Below, in pieces: positions 24,865 through 34,430 of a DNA stretch of 41,252 nucleotides (positions are counted from its first letter, which is position 1; every line of letters begins with the position of its first letter). The notes under the pieces were generated by a model. That model was given only the letters and a program-made list of their open reading frames with translations, was not told the DNA's origin and did no database searches. The translations under genes were made by a program, and so were the position numbers. This stretch comes from JAKQIM01 sp964633225 (GTDB taxonomy: Bacteria; Chloroflexota; Anaerolineae; Anaerolineales; UBA4823). The stretch is from NCBI GenBank assembly GCA_964633225.1, contig CAZWFQ010000030.1:1-41252 (forward strand), written 5' to 3'.

Positions 24865-26376
24865 TTAAGCAGCGAAGGTGTACAGGTCTCCATACTTGCC
24901 TTTTAGATAGGCAATGTATGGCTTGATGTTGAGGGCTTGCCCGGTGGCGCGCTGCACCAGCTCGGGTGCGGTGAACTTGCTTCCGTGGCGGTAAACGTTC
25001 TCGGTCAGCCAGCCGCGCAGGGTGTCAAATTGGCCTTGCTCGATCTGGGCTGGAATCTCAGGCTGTGCCTGGATGGCGGCGGCAAAGAACTGCGCCCCCA
25101 TCACATTGCCTAAGGTGTAGCCCTGGAAAACCCCGCCGATGAGGCCGCTGTACCAGTGCACGTCTTGCATCACGCCGTCGCGATCATCGGGGGCACGTAC
25201 ACCCAGGTTGGCCTGGTAATGGGTATGCCAGGCTTCGGGCAGATCTTTTACCGCCAGGCTGCCTTCCAGCAGCAGCAGTTCCAATTCGAAGCGGATCATT
25301 ACGTGCAGGTTGTAGGTCAGCTCATCGGCATCCACGCGGATCAAAGAACGCTTAACCTTGTTAATCGCCCGGTAGAAAGTATCCAGGGATGTCTTGCCCA
25401 ACTGTTCGGGGAAGGCAGCTTGCAGTTGGGGATAAAAGAACTTCCAAAAACCGCGGCTGCGCCCTACCAGGTTCTCCCACAAGCGCGATTGGCTCTCGTG
25501 TACGCCGGAGGAGGTCCCAACTGCCAATGGGCTGCCATCGTAGGCCAGATCAATGCCTTGTTCATACATGGCATGCCCCGATTCATGGATGGTGCTGAAC
25601 AGTGCGTCGCTAAGATCGCTCTCATTGAAACGCGTGGTAATGCGCACATCGCCCAGCGAGAACTTGGTCATGAAGGGATGGTGGGTTTTATCCTGGCGGC
25701 CGCGGTTAAAATCATAGCCCAGGCGGCGGATGATGCCCTCGCCAAAAGCCTTCTGCTGTGCCTCGGGATAGTGCTGGTGCAGGCAGGCATCGTCGGCAGG
25801 CGGCTGTTCGGTGACCGCCTGCACGATGGGCAGCAGCTCGCGGCGCAGCTCAGCGAACACGGCGCGCACGCTGGTGGCTTTCATACCATAGTCAGAGAAG
25901 TTGATCAGCGGATCGGCAATGTGCTCGTAGCCCGGAAAGCAGTCAGCCAGGCGGCGGCTCAGTTCGAGACCTTTTTCGAGGTAGGGCTGCACGGCTTTGA
26001 AGTCGTTGGCTGGGCGGGCCTTGGCCCAGGTGTTGAAAGCCTCGGCACTGTTCTGGAAGACTTGCTCCCATAGAGCCGGCGGCACCTTCACTTGCTGCTC
26101 ATAATTGCGGCGTGCCACGCGGATCAGGCTGGCATCGTCAGAATCATAGGGCAGGCTTTCTGCGTAAGGGCGCAGGGCATCCAACAGCCGCCCGATCTCT
26201 GGGTCGGTAGCCTTTTCGAGGGCCAGGCGCGCCAACAGCGCACCCTGCCGGGCGCGTGCGGCTCCGCCTCCCGGCGGCATGTAGGTAGATTGGTCCCAAG
26301 ACAACAGGGCCTGGGCACCTTCCAGATCACTGGCTTCTAACAAGTGGGCTTTGAGTTGATTGAGTTTGTCTTGCAT
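24865..26376 (-). CDS. M32 family carboxypeptidase (Taq-type metallopeptidase)
   Basis: 503 residues from the ATG at 26376, which has GGAG six bases upstream; a TTG codon four residues earlier overlaps that site. The family zinc site is intact: HESGH (H264, E265, H268) with the downstream glutamate E294 in GVHESQSRLWEN. Other M32 blocks are DVRITTRF, MYEQGI, RVDADELTYNLHVMIRFELE, WYSGLIGGVFQGYTLGNVMGAQF and LTENVYRHGSKF. M32 enzymes release C-terminal residues with broad specificity, except proline. There is no signal peptide, so it is cytoplasmic. It is transcribed divergently from the macA-like gene. Confidence 0.95.
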   Translation of the reverse strand: MQDKLNQLKAHLLEASDLEGAQALLSWDQSTYMPPGGGAARARQGALLARLALEKATDPEIGRLLDALRPYAESLPYDSDDASLIRVARRNYEQQVKVPPALWEQVFQNSAEAFNTWAKARPANDFKAVQPYLEKGLELSRRLADCFPGYEHIADPLINFSDYGMKATSVRAVFAELRRELLPIVQAVTEQPPADDACLHQHYPEAQQKAFGEGIIRRLGYDFNRGRQDKTHHPFMTKFSLGDVRITTRFNESDLSDALFSTIHESGHAMYEQGIDLAYDGSPLAVGTSSGVHESQSRLWENLVGRSRGFWKFFYPQLQAAFPEQLGKTSLDTFYRAINKVKRSLIRVDADELTYNLHVMIRFELELLLLEGSLAVKDLPEAWHTHYQANLGVRAPDDRDGVMQDVHWYSGLIGGVFQGYTLGNVMGAQFFAAAIQAQPEIPAQIEQGQFDTLRGWLTENVYRHGSKFTAPELVQRATGQALNIKPYIAYLKGKYGDLYTFAA

Positions 26377-26453
26377 CCAAGTCTCCAAAAAAACGCAGCC
26401 TGTTCCTTAACAACGTTCCGTTGGCTGGGAAAGGCGGGCTAATTTTCTTCCCT

Positions 26454-26459
26454 ATTGTA
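26454..26459 (-). promoter_or_regulatory. Possible -10 element for the M32 carboxypeptidase gene
   Basis: TACAAT on the minus strand lies about 80 bases upstream of the ATG at 26376. The matching -35 position is poor. Confidence 0.25.
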
Positions 26460-26569
26460 CCCCGTTTTCCTGGCGCCAAATCAGATCTCAACGGGCCAGC
26501 CAGGGGTCTCACTGAACGCAAAAATGATGTTTTCCAGAATTTACTCAGATTTTCTCCAGATTTGATATT

Positions 26570-26575
26570 TATAAT
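26570..26575 (+). promoter_or_regulatory. -10 element for the macA-like operon
   Basis: A perfect TATAAT in an AT-rich stretch (about 26518-26578) that contrasts with the GC-rich surroundings. It implies a leader of about 75 bases before the ATG at 26657. The -35 region is not conserved, which may mean activator-dependent transcription. Confidence 0.45.
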
Positions 26576-26656
26576 ACCGCTTGCGAAACAATGAGCCTGC
26601 CTGGTAGTTTGATCCTTGGGCTGGCCTGTCACAGAGAAGTGGATAAGGGAGAACAT

Positions 26657-28309
26657 ATGAAAAAGAAGATTATCATCATTGGTGCCGCGCTTGTGTTCGT
26701 GATTGTTGTTGTGTTGGGCTTCAGCATCTATCGCCAGGCGCAGATTGCACGGGCTGCTGCCCAGGGTTTTGATACTGCTGAGGTGCGCTTGGGCTCGCTG
26801 GCGGCCACAATTGACGCTGCCGGTTCGGTACGTTCGAACCAGAGCGCTATCCTCTCCTGGCAGACCTCAGGCACCCTTGCCCAGGTAAACGTCAAGGTTG
26901 GGGATGTGGTTCAGGCTGGTGATCTCCTGGCTGAATTAGAGCAGACTTCGCTTTCGCAGAATGTGATCCTGGCGCAGGCGGATCTATATGCGGCCCAACA
27001 GGCCTTGGAAGATTTGCAGAATTACGAGCTGCAGAGCGCCCAATCTTTGCAAGACCTGGATAACGCTCAGCAAGCTTTAGAGGACCTGCTGAACCCGAAT
27101 GTGGCACTGACCCTCGCTCAGACTGAGGTGGCCTTGTTGGACGCTGATGAAGCACTGGCGGATGCCATTAAAGATCGCGAGCGTCTCAATTACCAGCGCT
27201 GTGAAAACAGCACAATCGAGTCTTACGAGGCTCAGTATTACCTGGCCCTGGATCGTTATAAGAACCAGCAAGATTATTACAACGAAAACTACGCTCCCTT
27301 GCCAACCACAGATCCCGATCGACTGAATGCCATGGCAACCCTGTTGGACATGGAAGAACAGATGCAGATGGCTTTGGCTAACGTGAATTGGTGCAAGGGC
27401 ATGGCTACCGAAGCTGAGATTGCCCAGGCAGATGCCGATGTGGCCCTGGCCAAAGAACGAGTCTCAGACGCCCAGACACAGATCAGCGATTTGCAGGCTG
27501 GCCCTGATCCGGTGGAGGTGGCGTTGGCTGAAGCCCGCGTGGCAGAGGCGCAGCGCACGTATGATGATATCAAGGATGGCCCAAGTGCCGAAGAGCTGGC
27601 ATCCGCAGAGGCGCGCGTGGCGGCTGCCCAGTCTACGCTGGACACGGTGCGCATCACCGCTCCCTTTGACGGTGTGATCACCATGGTAGAAAACAAGCCT
27701 GGCGATCAGATCAACGCCGGGATGCAGGCTTTCCGCATTGACGACCTCAGCCGTATCCTGGTAGACCTGGGCGTATCTGAGGTGGATATCAACCAGGTTG
27801 AGATTGGCCAGCCGGTGGTATTGACCTTTGACGCCATTATTGGCAAAGAGTACCACGGCCAGGTGGTGGAGGCGGGATTGGTAGGGGTCCAGAACCAGGG
27901 TGTGGTGAACTTTAACGTGACCATCGAAATGACCGATGCCGATGCAGATGTGCTGCCAGGCATGACCTGTGCTGTAGGCATTGTCACCAGCCAGATCGAT
28001 AACGCCTTGCTGGTGCCCACCGAAGCCATCCGCACCGTCAATGGTCAACGCGTGGTCTATGTTTTGGGTGCGGCCCCGGCGATTCAAGAAACCCCAGTCG
28101 CTACAGAAGCTACGGAAGAGGGGTTCGGCCCGATGGGCATGGGTTTGGGCGCCCCCGCGGCTCCGGCTGGCACACGCATGGTAGAGATCACCCTGGGGGC
28201 TACTTCGTTCACCTACTGCCAGGTGACGGGGGGCGATTTGAAGGTCGGCGATATTGTGATCCTGAACCCGCCCGATAATATCTCGCCCATGGGCGAGATG
28301 GGGAGGTAG
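26657..28309 (+). CDS. MacA/HlyD-type periplasmic adaptor subunit
   Basis: 550 residues from the ATG at 26657 with AAGGGAG upstream; an earlier in-frame ATG at 26591 lacks one. One N-terminal membrane helix (about 4-24) is followed by the first half of the lipoyl/barrel-sandwich domain (about 66-98). An unusually long alpha-helical hairpin (about 99-330) contains two cysteines (C182, C246). The second lipoyl half (RITAPFDGVITMVENKPGDQI) starts near 332, then a beta-barrel (about 365-450) and a membrane-proximal domain with a Met/Gly/Ala-rich insertion (about 495-515). In families of this type the adaptor links a MacB-like transporter to the envelope. The next two genes encode the ATPase and permease. 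Confidence 0.88.
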   Translation: MKKKIIIIGAALVFVIVVVLGFSIYRQAQIARAAAQGFDTAEVRLGSLAATIDAAGSVRSNQSAILSWQTSGTLAQVNVKVGDVVQAGDLLAELEQTSLSQNVILAQADLYAAQQALEDLQNYELQSAQSLQDLDNAQQALEDLLNPNVALTLAQTEVALLDADEALADAIKDRERLNYQRCENSTIESYEAQYYLALDRYKNQQDYYNENYAPLPTTDPDRLNAMATLLDMEEQMQMALANVNWCKGMATEAEIAQADADVALAKERVSDAQTQISDLQAGPDPVEVALAEARVAEAQRTYDDIKDGPSAEELASAEARVAAAQSTLDTVRITAPFDGVITMVENKPGDQINAGMQAFRIDDLSRILVDLGVSEVDINQVEIGQPVVLTFDAIIGKEYHGQVVEAGLVGVQNQGVVNFNVTIEMTDADADVLPGMTCAVGIVTSQIDNALLVPTEAIRTVNGQRVVYVLGAAPAIQETPVATEATEEGFGPMGMGLGAPAAPAGTRMVEITLGATSFTYCQVTGGDLKVGDIVILNPPDNISPMGEMGR

Positions 28310-28311
28310 AT

Positions 28312-29007
28312 ATGTCTGAATGGGTGGTGGATGCACAAGGCCTGACCAAGGTCTACCAGATGGGTGATGTGCAGGTGCACGCCTTGCGGGGCTTGAGCAT
28401 GCAAATTGCCCCGGGTGAGGTGATTGCGATCATGGGGCCCTCTGGCTCTGGAAAGTCTACGTTGATGAACATCTTGGGGTGTCTCGACCGGCCTACCGAT
28501 GGCGAATATTACCTGAGCGGCGAACGGGTCTCCAAGTTGAGTGATGATCAGCTTGCCAGCATTCGCAACCGCAAGGTGGGCTTTGTGTTCCAGGGTTTTA
28601 ACCTCTTACCGCGTTCAACGGCACTGGCAAATGTAGAGATGCCCCTGCGTTACCGGGACGGCAATGGCATCAACCGCCGCCAAGAAGCCAAAGAAGTCTT
28701 GGATGCGGTTGGGCTTGGCGATAGGCTGCATCACCGGCCGAGCGAGCTTTCGGGGGGGCAGCAGCAGCGCGTGGCAATTGCCCGCGCCCTGGTGAACAAA
28801 CCTGCCATCATCATGGCCGATGAGCCTACCGGGAATCTGGATACAAAATCGGGCGAGGAGATCATGGATCTGCTGTTGACCCTGAACAAAGAGCGCGGCA
28901 CCACGTTGATCATTGTTACCCACGACCCTGATGTGGCGGCCCGCACACAGCGCACCGTGCATATCCGAGATGGCGTGGTGGATGCGCGCCTGGAAGCGCA
29001 GGGATAA
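28312..29007 (+). CDS. MacB/LolD-type ABC transporter ATPase
   Basis: 231 residues, 2 bases after the adaptor gene, with GGGAGG ahead of the ATG. All ABC motifs are present: Walker A GPSGSGKST, Q-loop region VGFVFQGFNLLP, signature LSGGQQQRVAIARAL, Walker B IIMADEPTGNLD and the switch THD. The Q-loop and EPTGNLD wording are typical of the MacB/LolD/FtsE branch, which powers mechanotransmission rather than direct substrate passage. It should form a dimer beneath two copies of the FtsX-like permease encoded 4 bases downstream. Confidence 0.95.
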   Translation: MSEWVVDAQGLTKVYQMGDVQVHALRGLSMQIAPGEVIAIMGPSGSGKSTLMNILGCLDRPTDGEYYLSGERVSKLSDDQLASIRNRKVGFVFQGFNLLPRSTALANVEMPLRYRDGNGINRRQEAKEVLDAVGLGDRLHHRPSELSGGQQQRVAIARALVNKPAIIMADEPTGNLDTKSGEEIMDLLLTLNKERGTTLIIVTHDPDVAARTQRTVHIRDGVVDARLEAQG

Positions 29008-29011
29008 GCGT

Positions 29012-30235
29012 ATGAATCTGCTGCAATCATTTATTGAGGCAATGGAGAGCCTGGCTGGCAATAAGCTGCGCTCGGCCCTGACCATGCTGGGCATTGTGAT
29101 TGGCGTGGGGGCGGTGGTAGCCATGTTGGCCATTGGCAACGGTGCCCAGGCTTCTATTGTGGGCGAGATCGAGGGCATCGGTACCAACCTCTTATTCATC
29201 AGCTCCAGTGGGTACGAGATCACCAATCCGAAACCCCTGACCCTGGACGATGCGGAAGCGCTTTCAGACCCCCTGACCGCCCCCTCGGTGGCAGTGGTGG
29301 CGGCCACCATCCAGGGCTCGGCTGAGATCAGCTATGGAAAAGAGAGCACCAACACCAGTGTCATCGGAACTACCTCGGAGTATTTTGACTTACAGAATCT
29401 GGAACTGGCTGAGGGGGAAATGTTTGATGACACCGACCTGGCTGGGCGCTTTACGGTGGTCATCTTGGGTGCAGGTACGGCTGAAGACCTCTTTGGGCGC
29501 AGCACAGGCATGGTCGGCGAATCAGTGCGTATAGCCGGGCAGCCCTTCCGTGTGATTGGCGTGCTGCCCGAGCAGGGCGGCTCGCAGTTCGGCAGCGCGG
29601 ATGACCAGGTGATCGTACCGCTTACTACAGCCCGGTTGCGTCTTTTCCGCTGGGGCGCTCAGGATGAGGTGGACATGATCTATGCTTCAGCCGTCAGCGC
29701 AGATGCTGTGGAGAGCGCCACCAGCGAGATCGCCAGGATCTTGCGCCAACGGCATCGCATTGTATTAAATGAAGATGACTTTTCAATCATGTCACAGCAG
29801 TCAATGGTAGAGATGATCTCTACCATTACTGGCGTGATGACGATCTTCTTGGGAGGCATTGCTGGCATCTCATTGTTGGTGGGGGGCATTGGCATCATGA
29901 ATATTATGCTGGTTTCGGTAGTTGAGCGCACGCGCGAGATTGGCCTGCGCAAGGCCCTGGGGGCGCGCAAACGCGATATCCTGATGCAGTTCCTGGTCGA
30001 GTCTTCCCTGCTCAGCCTGGTGGGCGGCATAATTGGGATCATCTTGGGCTGGGCCTTGGGCTTGTTGGTAGGGCAGATTGCCTCAGCCAGTGACATGGCC
30101 CTCACCCCCCTGATCAGCCTGGATGCGGTACTTTTGGCAACCTTGTTCTCGGCTGCGGTGGGTGTGTTCTTTGGCCTTTACCCTGCTAACCGGGCAGCCA
30201 GCCTGGAGCCCGTAGAAGCCCTGCGCTCAGAGTGA
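29012..30235 (+). CDS. MacB-type ABC transporter permease (FtsX domain)
   Basis: 407 residues from the ATG at 29012 (AGGGATAA upstream); the frame is open further left but there overlaps the ATPase gene. The N-terminal segment NKLRSALTMLGIVIGVGAVVAMLAIGNGA is the classic MacB first helix. A periplasmic MacB_PCD domain follows (about 45-255), then three helices (about 275-300, 325-355 and 375-395) of the FtsX domain with ERTREIGLRKALGARKRDI between the second and third. The C-terminus has the family pattern YPANRAASLEPVEALRSE. With the adaptor and ATPase it forms an export or mechanotransmission machine. Confidence 0.94.
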   Translation: MNLLQSFIEAMESLAGNKLRSALTMLGIVIGVGAVVAMLAIGNGAQASIVGEIEGIGTNLLFISSSGYEITNPKPLTLDDAEALSDPLTAPSVAVVAATIQGSAEISYGKESTNTSVIGTTSEYFDLQNLELAEGEMFDDTDLAGRFTVVILGAGTAEDLFGRSTGMVGESVRIAGQPFRVIGVLPEQGGSQFGSADDQVIVPLTTARLRLFRWGAQDEVDMIYASAVSADAVESATSEIARILRQRHRIVLNEDDFSIMSQQSMVEMISTITGVMTIFLGGIAGISLLVGGIGIMNIMLVSVVERTREIGLRKALGARKRDILMQFLVESSLLSLVGGIIGIILGWALGLLVGQIASASDMALTPLISLDAVLLATLFSAAVGVFFGLYPANRAASLEPVEALRSE

Positions 30236-30293
30236 GAATTCTGAAGAATTGGCCTGGGTGGATAGAGCAGTAGGTGTACAATTTGAGGTGATG

Positions 30294-30995
30294 ATGGAAC
30301 GCATTCTGTTGGTTGATGATGATAAAGAGATCGTCCGGCTTCTGCGCTCTTACCTGGAAAAGGCCGGTTACGCCGTCTTGGTGGCCTATAACGGCGAAAC
30401 CGCTCTGCACAACCTGCGCCAAGAAAAGCCCGATCTCCTGGTGCTCGATCTCATGCTCCCCGATCGCGACGGCTGGGATATCACGCGCCTGATCCGTTCT
30501 GACCATCACCTGGCTGCCACCCCCATCATCATGTTGACCGCCCGGGTGGAAGATAATGATAAGATCGTTGGCCTGGAGATCGGCGCGGATGATTACATCA
30601 CCAAACCTTTCAATCCTCGCGAGGTGGTGGCGCGCGTGCGTGCCCTATTGCGGCGCAGCCATCTAGACCGTGGCCTTGGAACCCAGCAAGTGCTTCAGGC
30701 GGGAGACCTGCGCCTGGACCTGGGTGGGCATACCCTCAGCCTGCGCGATGAGCCGGTTGAGCTGACCCCCACCGAGTTCAAGCTGCTGTGGGTGCTGATG
30801 GAGAACCCTGGTTACGTATTTACCCGTGATGAATTGATGGAAAAGGCCCTTGAATATGCCTTTGAAGGCGCCGGGCGGCCTTTGGATAGCCATATTAAGA
30901 ATCTGCGCAACAAGATCGAGCCTGATCCCAAGAACCCATCGTATATCCAAATGGTGTATGGGATTGGCTATCGTTTCAATAAGGAAATCAAATGA
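30294..30995 (+). CDS. OmpR/PhoB-family response regulator
   Basis: 233 residues; of the two adjacent ATGs (30291 and 30294) the second has the better spacing from GAGG. The receiver domain (1-120) has the acidic pair D8/D9, phosphoacceptor D52 (VLDLMLPDRDG), LTAR and K104 (DDYITKPF). The winged-helix DNA-binding domain (about 135-230) has LTPTEFKLLWVLMENPGYVFTRDEL and the recognition region RPLDSHIKNLRNKI, ending YGIGYRF. It is coupled by an ATGA overlap to the sensor kinase and lies between two transporters, which it probably controls. Confidence 0.95.
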   Translation: MERILLVDDDKEIVRLLRSYLEKAGYAVLVAYNGETALHNLRQEKPDLLVLDLMLPDRDGWDITRLIRSDHHLAATPIIMLTARVEDNDKIVGLEIGADDYITKPFNPREVVARVRALLRRSHLDRGLGTQQVLQAGDLRLDLGGHTLSLRDEPVELTPTEFKLLWVLMENPGYVFTRDELMEKALEYAFEGAGRPLDSHIKNLRNKIEPDPKNPSYIQMVYGIGYRFNKEIK

Positions 30996-32095
30996 ACCGC
31001 TTATGGGTTCGCATCAGCCTGACGTTTGTGGGGGTGGTGTTCTTTGTAATCGCTATACCGATAACGATTGTTCTGACATCGGCTGTGTTTGCTGGAACAT
31101 TCGATAACCAACCGGCCGGGCTGGTTTCTTCAGATGGCGAGGCTGTCGGGCGGAGGCCTCTCTTTGATGATGCTTCTGAATCTCGTCCAGTTTTTGATTT
31201 CTTGCATTTCTTTGCGTTTGTGGCGCTGTTGGGCGCCGCCGTGGGGGTCATCAGCACGCGTGGGCTCACGGCGCCCCTGAACAAACTGGTGGAAGCTGCC
31301 AAAGCGGTGGGCGCCAAGAACCTCAGCCGGCGGGTGGATGTCAAAGGGACCGATGAGATCCGGGCTGTGGCCAAGGCGTTTAACGATATGGCGTCTGAGC
31401 TGGAAAAAGCTGAAGCCCTGCGCACCAACCTGCTCAACGACGTGGCGCACGAGCTGCGCACGCCGATCACGGTGATCCAGGGCAGCCTGCGCGCCATCTT
31501 GGACGATGTCTACGAGATGGATAAGGCTGAGATCGCCCGTCTGTACGACCAAACCCGCCACCTGGTGCGCCTGGTGGATGACCTGCGCGAGCTGGCCCAG
31601 GCCGAAGCCAATCAACTGCCCCTCAACCTGACCAGTGTGAACGTGGAGGATTGGGTGGAAGATGTGGCGGCAGCCTTTCGACCCATCTCTGCTGAGAAGA
31701 ATATTGCCGTGTTGGTGAAGGTGCTGAATACGCCGTCCCAGATCATGGCAGACCAGGCTCGCCTGACACAATGCCTGCACAATTTGCTCAATAATGCTTT
31801 ACAGCATACGCCTGCTGGTGGTACGATTATCATCCAGGTGGATCCGGCCCCTGGCGCCCTGTTTTTGCGTGTGCAAGATACGGGGGAGGGCATCGAGGCC
31901 CAGCATCTGCCTTATATCTTTGATCGTTTTTACCGCCCCGACCTGGCCCGCAGCCGTGAGGCTGGCGGCACCGGCCTGGGCCTGGCGATCACGCGCTCCT
32001 ATATCGAAGCGCACGGCGGTACAATTGATGTAGCCAGCGAAGGTGCCGGAAAAGGAAGTACGTTTACCGTTCGTTTGCCGGTTGATAAAATCTAA
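30992..32095 (+). CDS. HAMP sensor histidine kinase
   Basis: 367 residues, overlapping the response regulator gene by 4 bases. Two membrane helices (about 8-34 and 69-90) enclose only about 35 residues outside the membrane, so it is an intramembrane-sensing type with almost no external sensor domain. HAMP spans about 88-142. HisKA carries H153 in NDVAHELRTPITVIQG, and HATPase_c has NLLNNALQHT, DTGEGIEAQHLPYIFDRFYR and GGTGLGLAITRSYIEAHGG. Short-loop kinases beside ABC exporters often sense transporter activity or cell-envelope drugs; that role here is inference. Confidence 0.94.
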   Translation: MNRLWVRISLTFVGVVFFVIAIPITIVLTSAVFAGTFDNQPAGLVSSDGEAVGRRPLFDDASESRPVFDFLHFFAFVALLGAAVGVISTRGLTAPLNKLVEAAKAVGAKNLSRRVDVKGTDEIRAVAKAFNDMASELEKAEALRTNLLNDVAHELRTPITVIQGSLRAILDDVYEMDKAEIARLYDQTRHLVRLVDDLRELAQAEANQLPLNLTSVNVEDWVEDVAAAFRPISAEKNIAVLVKVLNTPSQIMADQARLTQCLHNLLNNALQHTPAGGTIIIQVDPAPGALFLRVQDTGEGIEAQHLPYIFDRFYRPDLARSREAGGTGLGLAITRSYIEAHGGTIDVASEGAGKGSTFTVRLPVDKI

Positions 32096-32109
32096 CAAGT
32101 TTGATCCCC

Positions 32110-32160
32110 TCACCACCAGGCCGCAGAAGTTGTGTAAAAACTCTCTGCCTTGCGTGGTGA
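32110..32160 (+). repeat. Imperfect inverted repeat between kinase and exporter genes
   Basis: TCACCAC (32110-32116) and GTGGTGA (32154-32160) close a longer, imperfect stem whose inner arms (around CAGGCCGCAGA and TCTGCCTTG) also pair. It lies in the 94-base gap between the sensor kinase and the first ABC exporter gene and may be a partial terminator. Confidence 0.35.
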
Positions 32161-32189
32161 ATTGCGTCTTTTAGAGGAGTCTGAAGTAT

Positions 32190-34430
32190 ATGCTGCGATT
32201 GATCAGGTACTTGAAACCGTATGCCCTGGCACTTTTGCTCGCTGCCGGGCTGCTTTTTATCCAGGCCAATGCTGACCTGGCCCTGCCCGATTACCTTTCT
32301 CGCATTGTGAATACGGGCATCCAGCAGGGTGGGGTTGAGAATGCTGTGCCGCAAGCCATCCGCCAGAGCCAGATGGAGCGGGTGCTGCTTTTTGTGAACG
32401 CTGAAGATAAGGCCACTGTGCTCGCCAGTTACACCTTGGTGGAGCAGAGCGCACCGGATGGTGCTCGATATCTTACACAGTATCCGGCCCTTGCTGATGG
32501 CCCCATCTATGTGCTGAACGAGATCGATGATGCCGGGACGGATCGCCTGAACCAGGTGCTGAGCCGGCCCCTGCTGGTGGTTTACAACCTTGAGCAGGCC
32601 CTGGCAGACCCTGCCAAAGCTGCCGAGATGGGCGGCGGCCTGGGTTTTGACCTGACCCAGATCCCGGCTGGCATGGACTTGTTTGCCCTCTTGGGCCAGA
32701 TGCCCGAGGCGCAGCGCCAGCAGATGAGCGCTGCCATTGATGAGAAATTTACTGCCCTGGGACCCCAGATGATCGAGCAGGCCGCAATCCCTGCTGTCAG
32801 AGCCGAATACGAGGCCCTGGGCATGGATACTGCCCGCCTGCAAAATAACTACATCTTGCGTGTGGGGCTCATTATGCTCTTGCTGACCCTGCTGGGGGCG
32901 GTTTGTGCAATCGCCGTGGGCTACCTGGCCTCGCGGGCTGCTTCTGGCGTGGCGCGTGATATGCGCCGGGATGTGTTTAAGACTGTCGAATCTTTCTCCA
33001 GCGCGGAGTTTGAAAAATTCTCCACAGCTTCGCTCATCACCCGCACTACCAACGATGTTACCCAGATCCAGATGTTGATCATCATGATGGTGCGCAATGT
33101 TTTCTACGCCCCCATCATGGGCGTGGGCGGCATCATTCGCGCCATGGGCAAAGGCTCATCGATGTGGTGGATCATTGCCCTGGCTGTGGTGATCCTGATC
33201 AGCCTGGTGTTGATCGTGTTCTCGATTGCTTTGCCCAGGTTCAAGATCATTCAGAAGTTGATTGACCGCCTCAACCTGGTGGCGCGCGAGAACCTTTCGG
33301 GCATGTTGGTGATCCGCGCCTTCAATATGCAGCCCTTTGAAGAACAGCGTTTCGATAAGGCCAATGCCGATCTCACCGCCACCAGCCTTTTCATCAATCG
33401 CCTGATGGTGATCATGATGCCCTTGATGATGTTCATTATGAACGGCCTTTCGCTGCTCATCATTTGGGTTGGCGCACACCAGGTGGCCCAGGCCAATATG
33501 CAGGTGGGCGACATGATGGCTTTCATGCAGTATGCCATGCAGATCGTCTTTTCTTTCTTGATGTTGTCTTTTATGTTCATCATCCTGCCGCGGGCCGAAG
33601 TTTCAGCCGATCGTATTGCAGATGTGCTGGAGACAGAGCCCAGCATTATCGACCCCCAAACCCCCAGGGAGTTTCCTGCCCCCTTCAAGGGTACCGTGGA
33701 GTTCCGTGACGTTTCTTTCCGTTACCCGGGTGCGGATGCCAATGTGTTGTGCGGGGTCAGCTTTACCGCCCAACCCGGCCAAACCACAGCCATCATCGGT
33801 TCCACCGGTTCGGGCAAATCAACGGTGGTCAACCTGATCCCGCGTTTCTATGATGTCACCGAGGGCGCCATCCTGGTGGATGGCGTGGATATTCGCCAGG
33901 TGAAGCAAACTGACTTGCGCGATCGGATCGGCTATGTGCCTCAAAAGAGCACCCTCTTTTCGGGCACCATTGAGAGCAACCTGCGCTATGCAGATCGGGA
34001 TGCCAGCTCTGAGAAGCTCAGCCTGGCGACCCAGATCGCCCAGGCTGATGAGTTCATCAGCAGCAAGCCCGAGGGCCTGGAAGCCGAAGTGGCCCAGGCA
34101 GGGGCCAACCTGTCTGGCGGGCAGAAACAGCGCCTCTCGATTGCCCGCGCCATGGTCAAGCAGCCGCCCATCTATATCTATGATGACAGCTTCTCGGCCC
34201 TGGATTTTAAGACCGATGCTGCCCTGCGCAGGGCGCTAAAAGAGTATGCTGCTTCCAGCACCCTGCTGATCGTTACCCAGCGTGTCTCGACCATCAAGCA
34301 TGCCGAGCAGATCATTGTCCTCGATCAAGGGGAGGTGGTCGGGAAAGGCAGCCACCAGGAATTAATGGACACCTGCCCCACCTATCAAGAAATTGCGCTC
34401 AGCCAACTGAGCATGGAGGAGCTGCAATGA
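32190..34430 (+). CDS. Heterodimeric ABC exporter subunit with degenerate ATP site and extracellular insert
   Basis: 746 residues; GAGGAG 10 bases before the ATG. It has a type IV exporter membrane domain (helices within 10-35 and 222-465) and an ATPase domain (about 500-735). Between helices 1 and 2 there is an insert of about 175 residues (45-220), far longer than the usual short loop. The ATPase has Walker A GSTGSGKST and a canonical LSGGQKQR, but the catalytic Glu after Walker B is Asp (IYIYDDS, D666) and the H-loop His is Gln (VTQRVST, Q697). Such changes mark the non-hydrolysing site in heterodimeric exporters like TM287/288 and BmrCD. The partner gene overlaps by 4 bases. Confidence 0.93.
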   Translation: MLRLIRYLKPYALALLLAAGLLFIQANADLALPDYLSRIVNTGIQQGGVENAVPQAIRQSQMERVLLFVNAEDKATVLASYTLVEQSAPDGARYLTQYPALADGPIYVLNEIDDAGTDRLNQVLSRPLLVVYNLEQALADPAKAAEMGGGLGFDLTQIPAGMDLFALLGQMPEAQRQQMSAAIDEKFTALGPQMIEQAAIPAVRAEYEALGMDTARLQNNYILRVGLIMLLLTLLGAVCAIAVGYLASRAASGVARDMRRDVFKTVESFSSAEFEKFSTASLITRTTNDVTQIQMLIIMMVRNVFYAPIMGVGGIIRAMGKGSSMWWIIALAVVILISLVLIVFSIALPRFKIIQKLIDRLNLVARENLSGMLVIRAFNMQPFEEQRFDKANADLTATSLFINRLMVIMMPLMMFIMNGLSLLIIWVGAHQVAQANMQVGDMMAFMQYAMQIVFSFLMLSFMFIILPRAEVSADRIADVLETEPSIIDPQTPREFPAPFKGTVEFRDVSFRYPGADANVLCGVSFTAQPGQTTAIIGSTGSGKSTVVNLIPRFYDVTEGAILVDGVDIRQVKQTDLRDRIGYVPQKSTLFSGTIESNLRYADRDASSEKLSLATQIAQADEFISSKPEGLEAEVAQAGANLSGGQKQRLSIARAMVKQPPIYIYDDSFSALDFKTDAALRRALKEYAASSTLLIVTQRVSTIKHAEQIIVLDQGEVVGKGSHQELMDTCPTYQEIALSQLSMEELQ

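Noticed and set aside
25156..26073. Plus-strand frame (305 codons) opposite the M32 carboxypeptidase
   Set aside because: The M32 gene has all catalytic motifs; the opposite frame has none and no ribosome binding site.
30237..30250. Palindrome AATTCTGAAGAATT upstream of the response regulator
   Set aside because: Arms of only 6 bases with a 2-base centre, AT-rich and single copy; cannot be told from chance.
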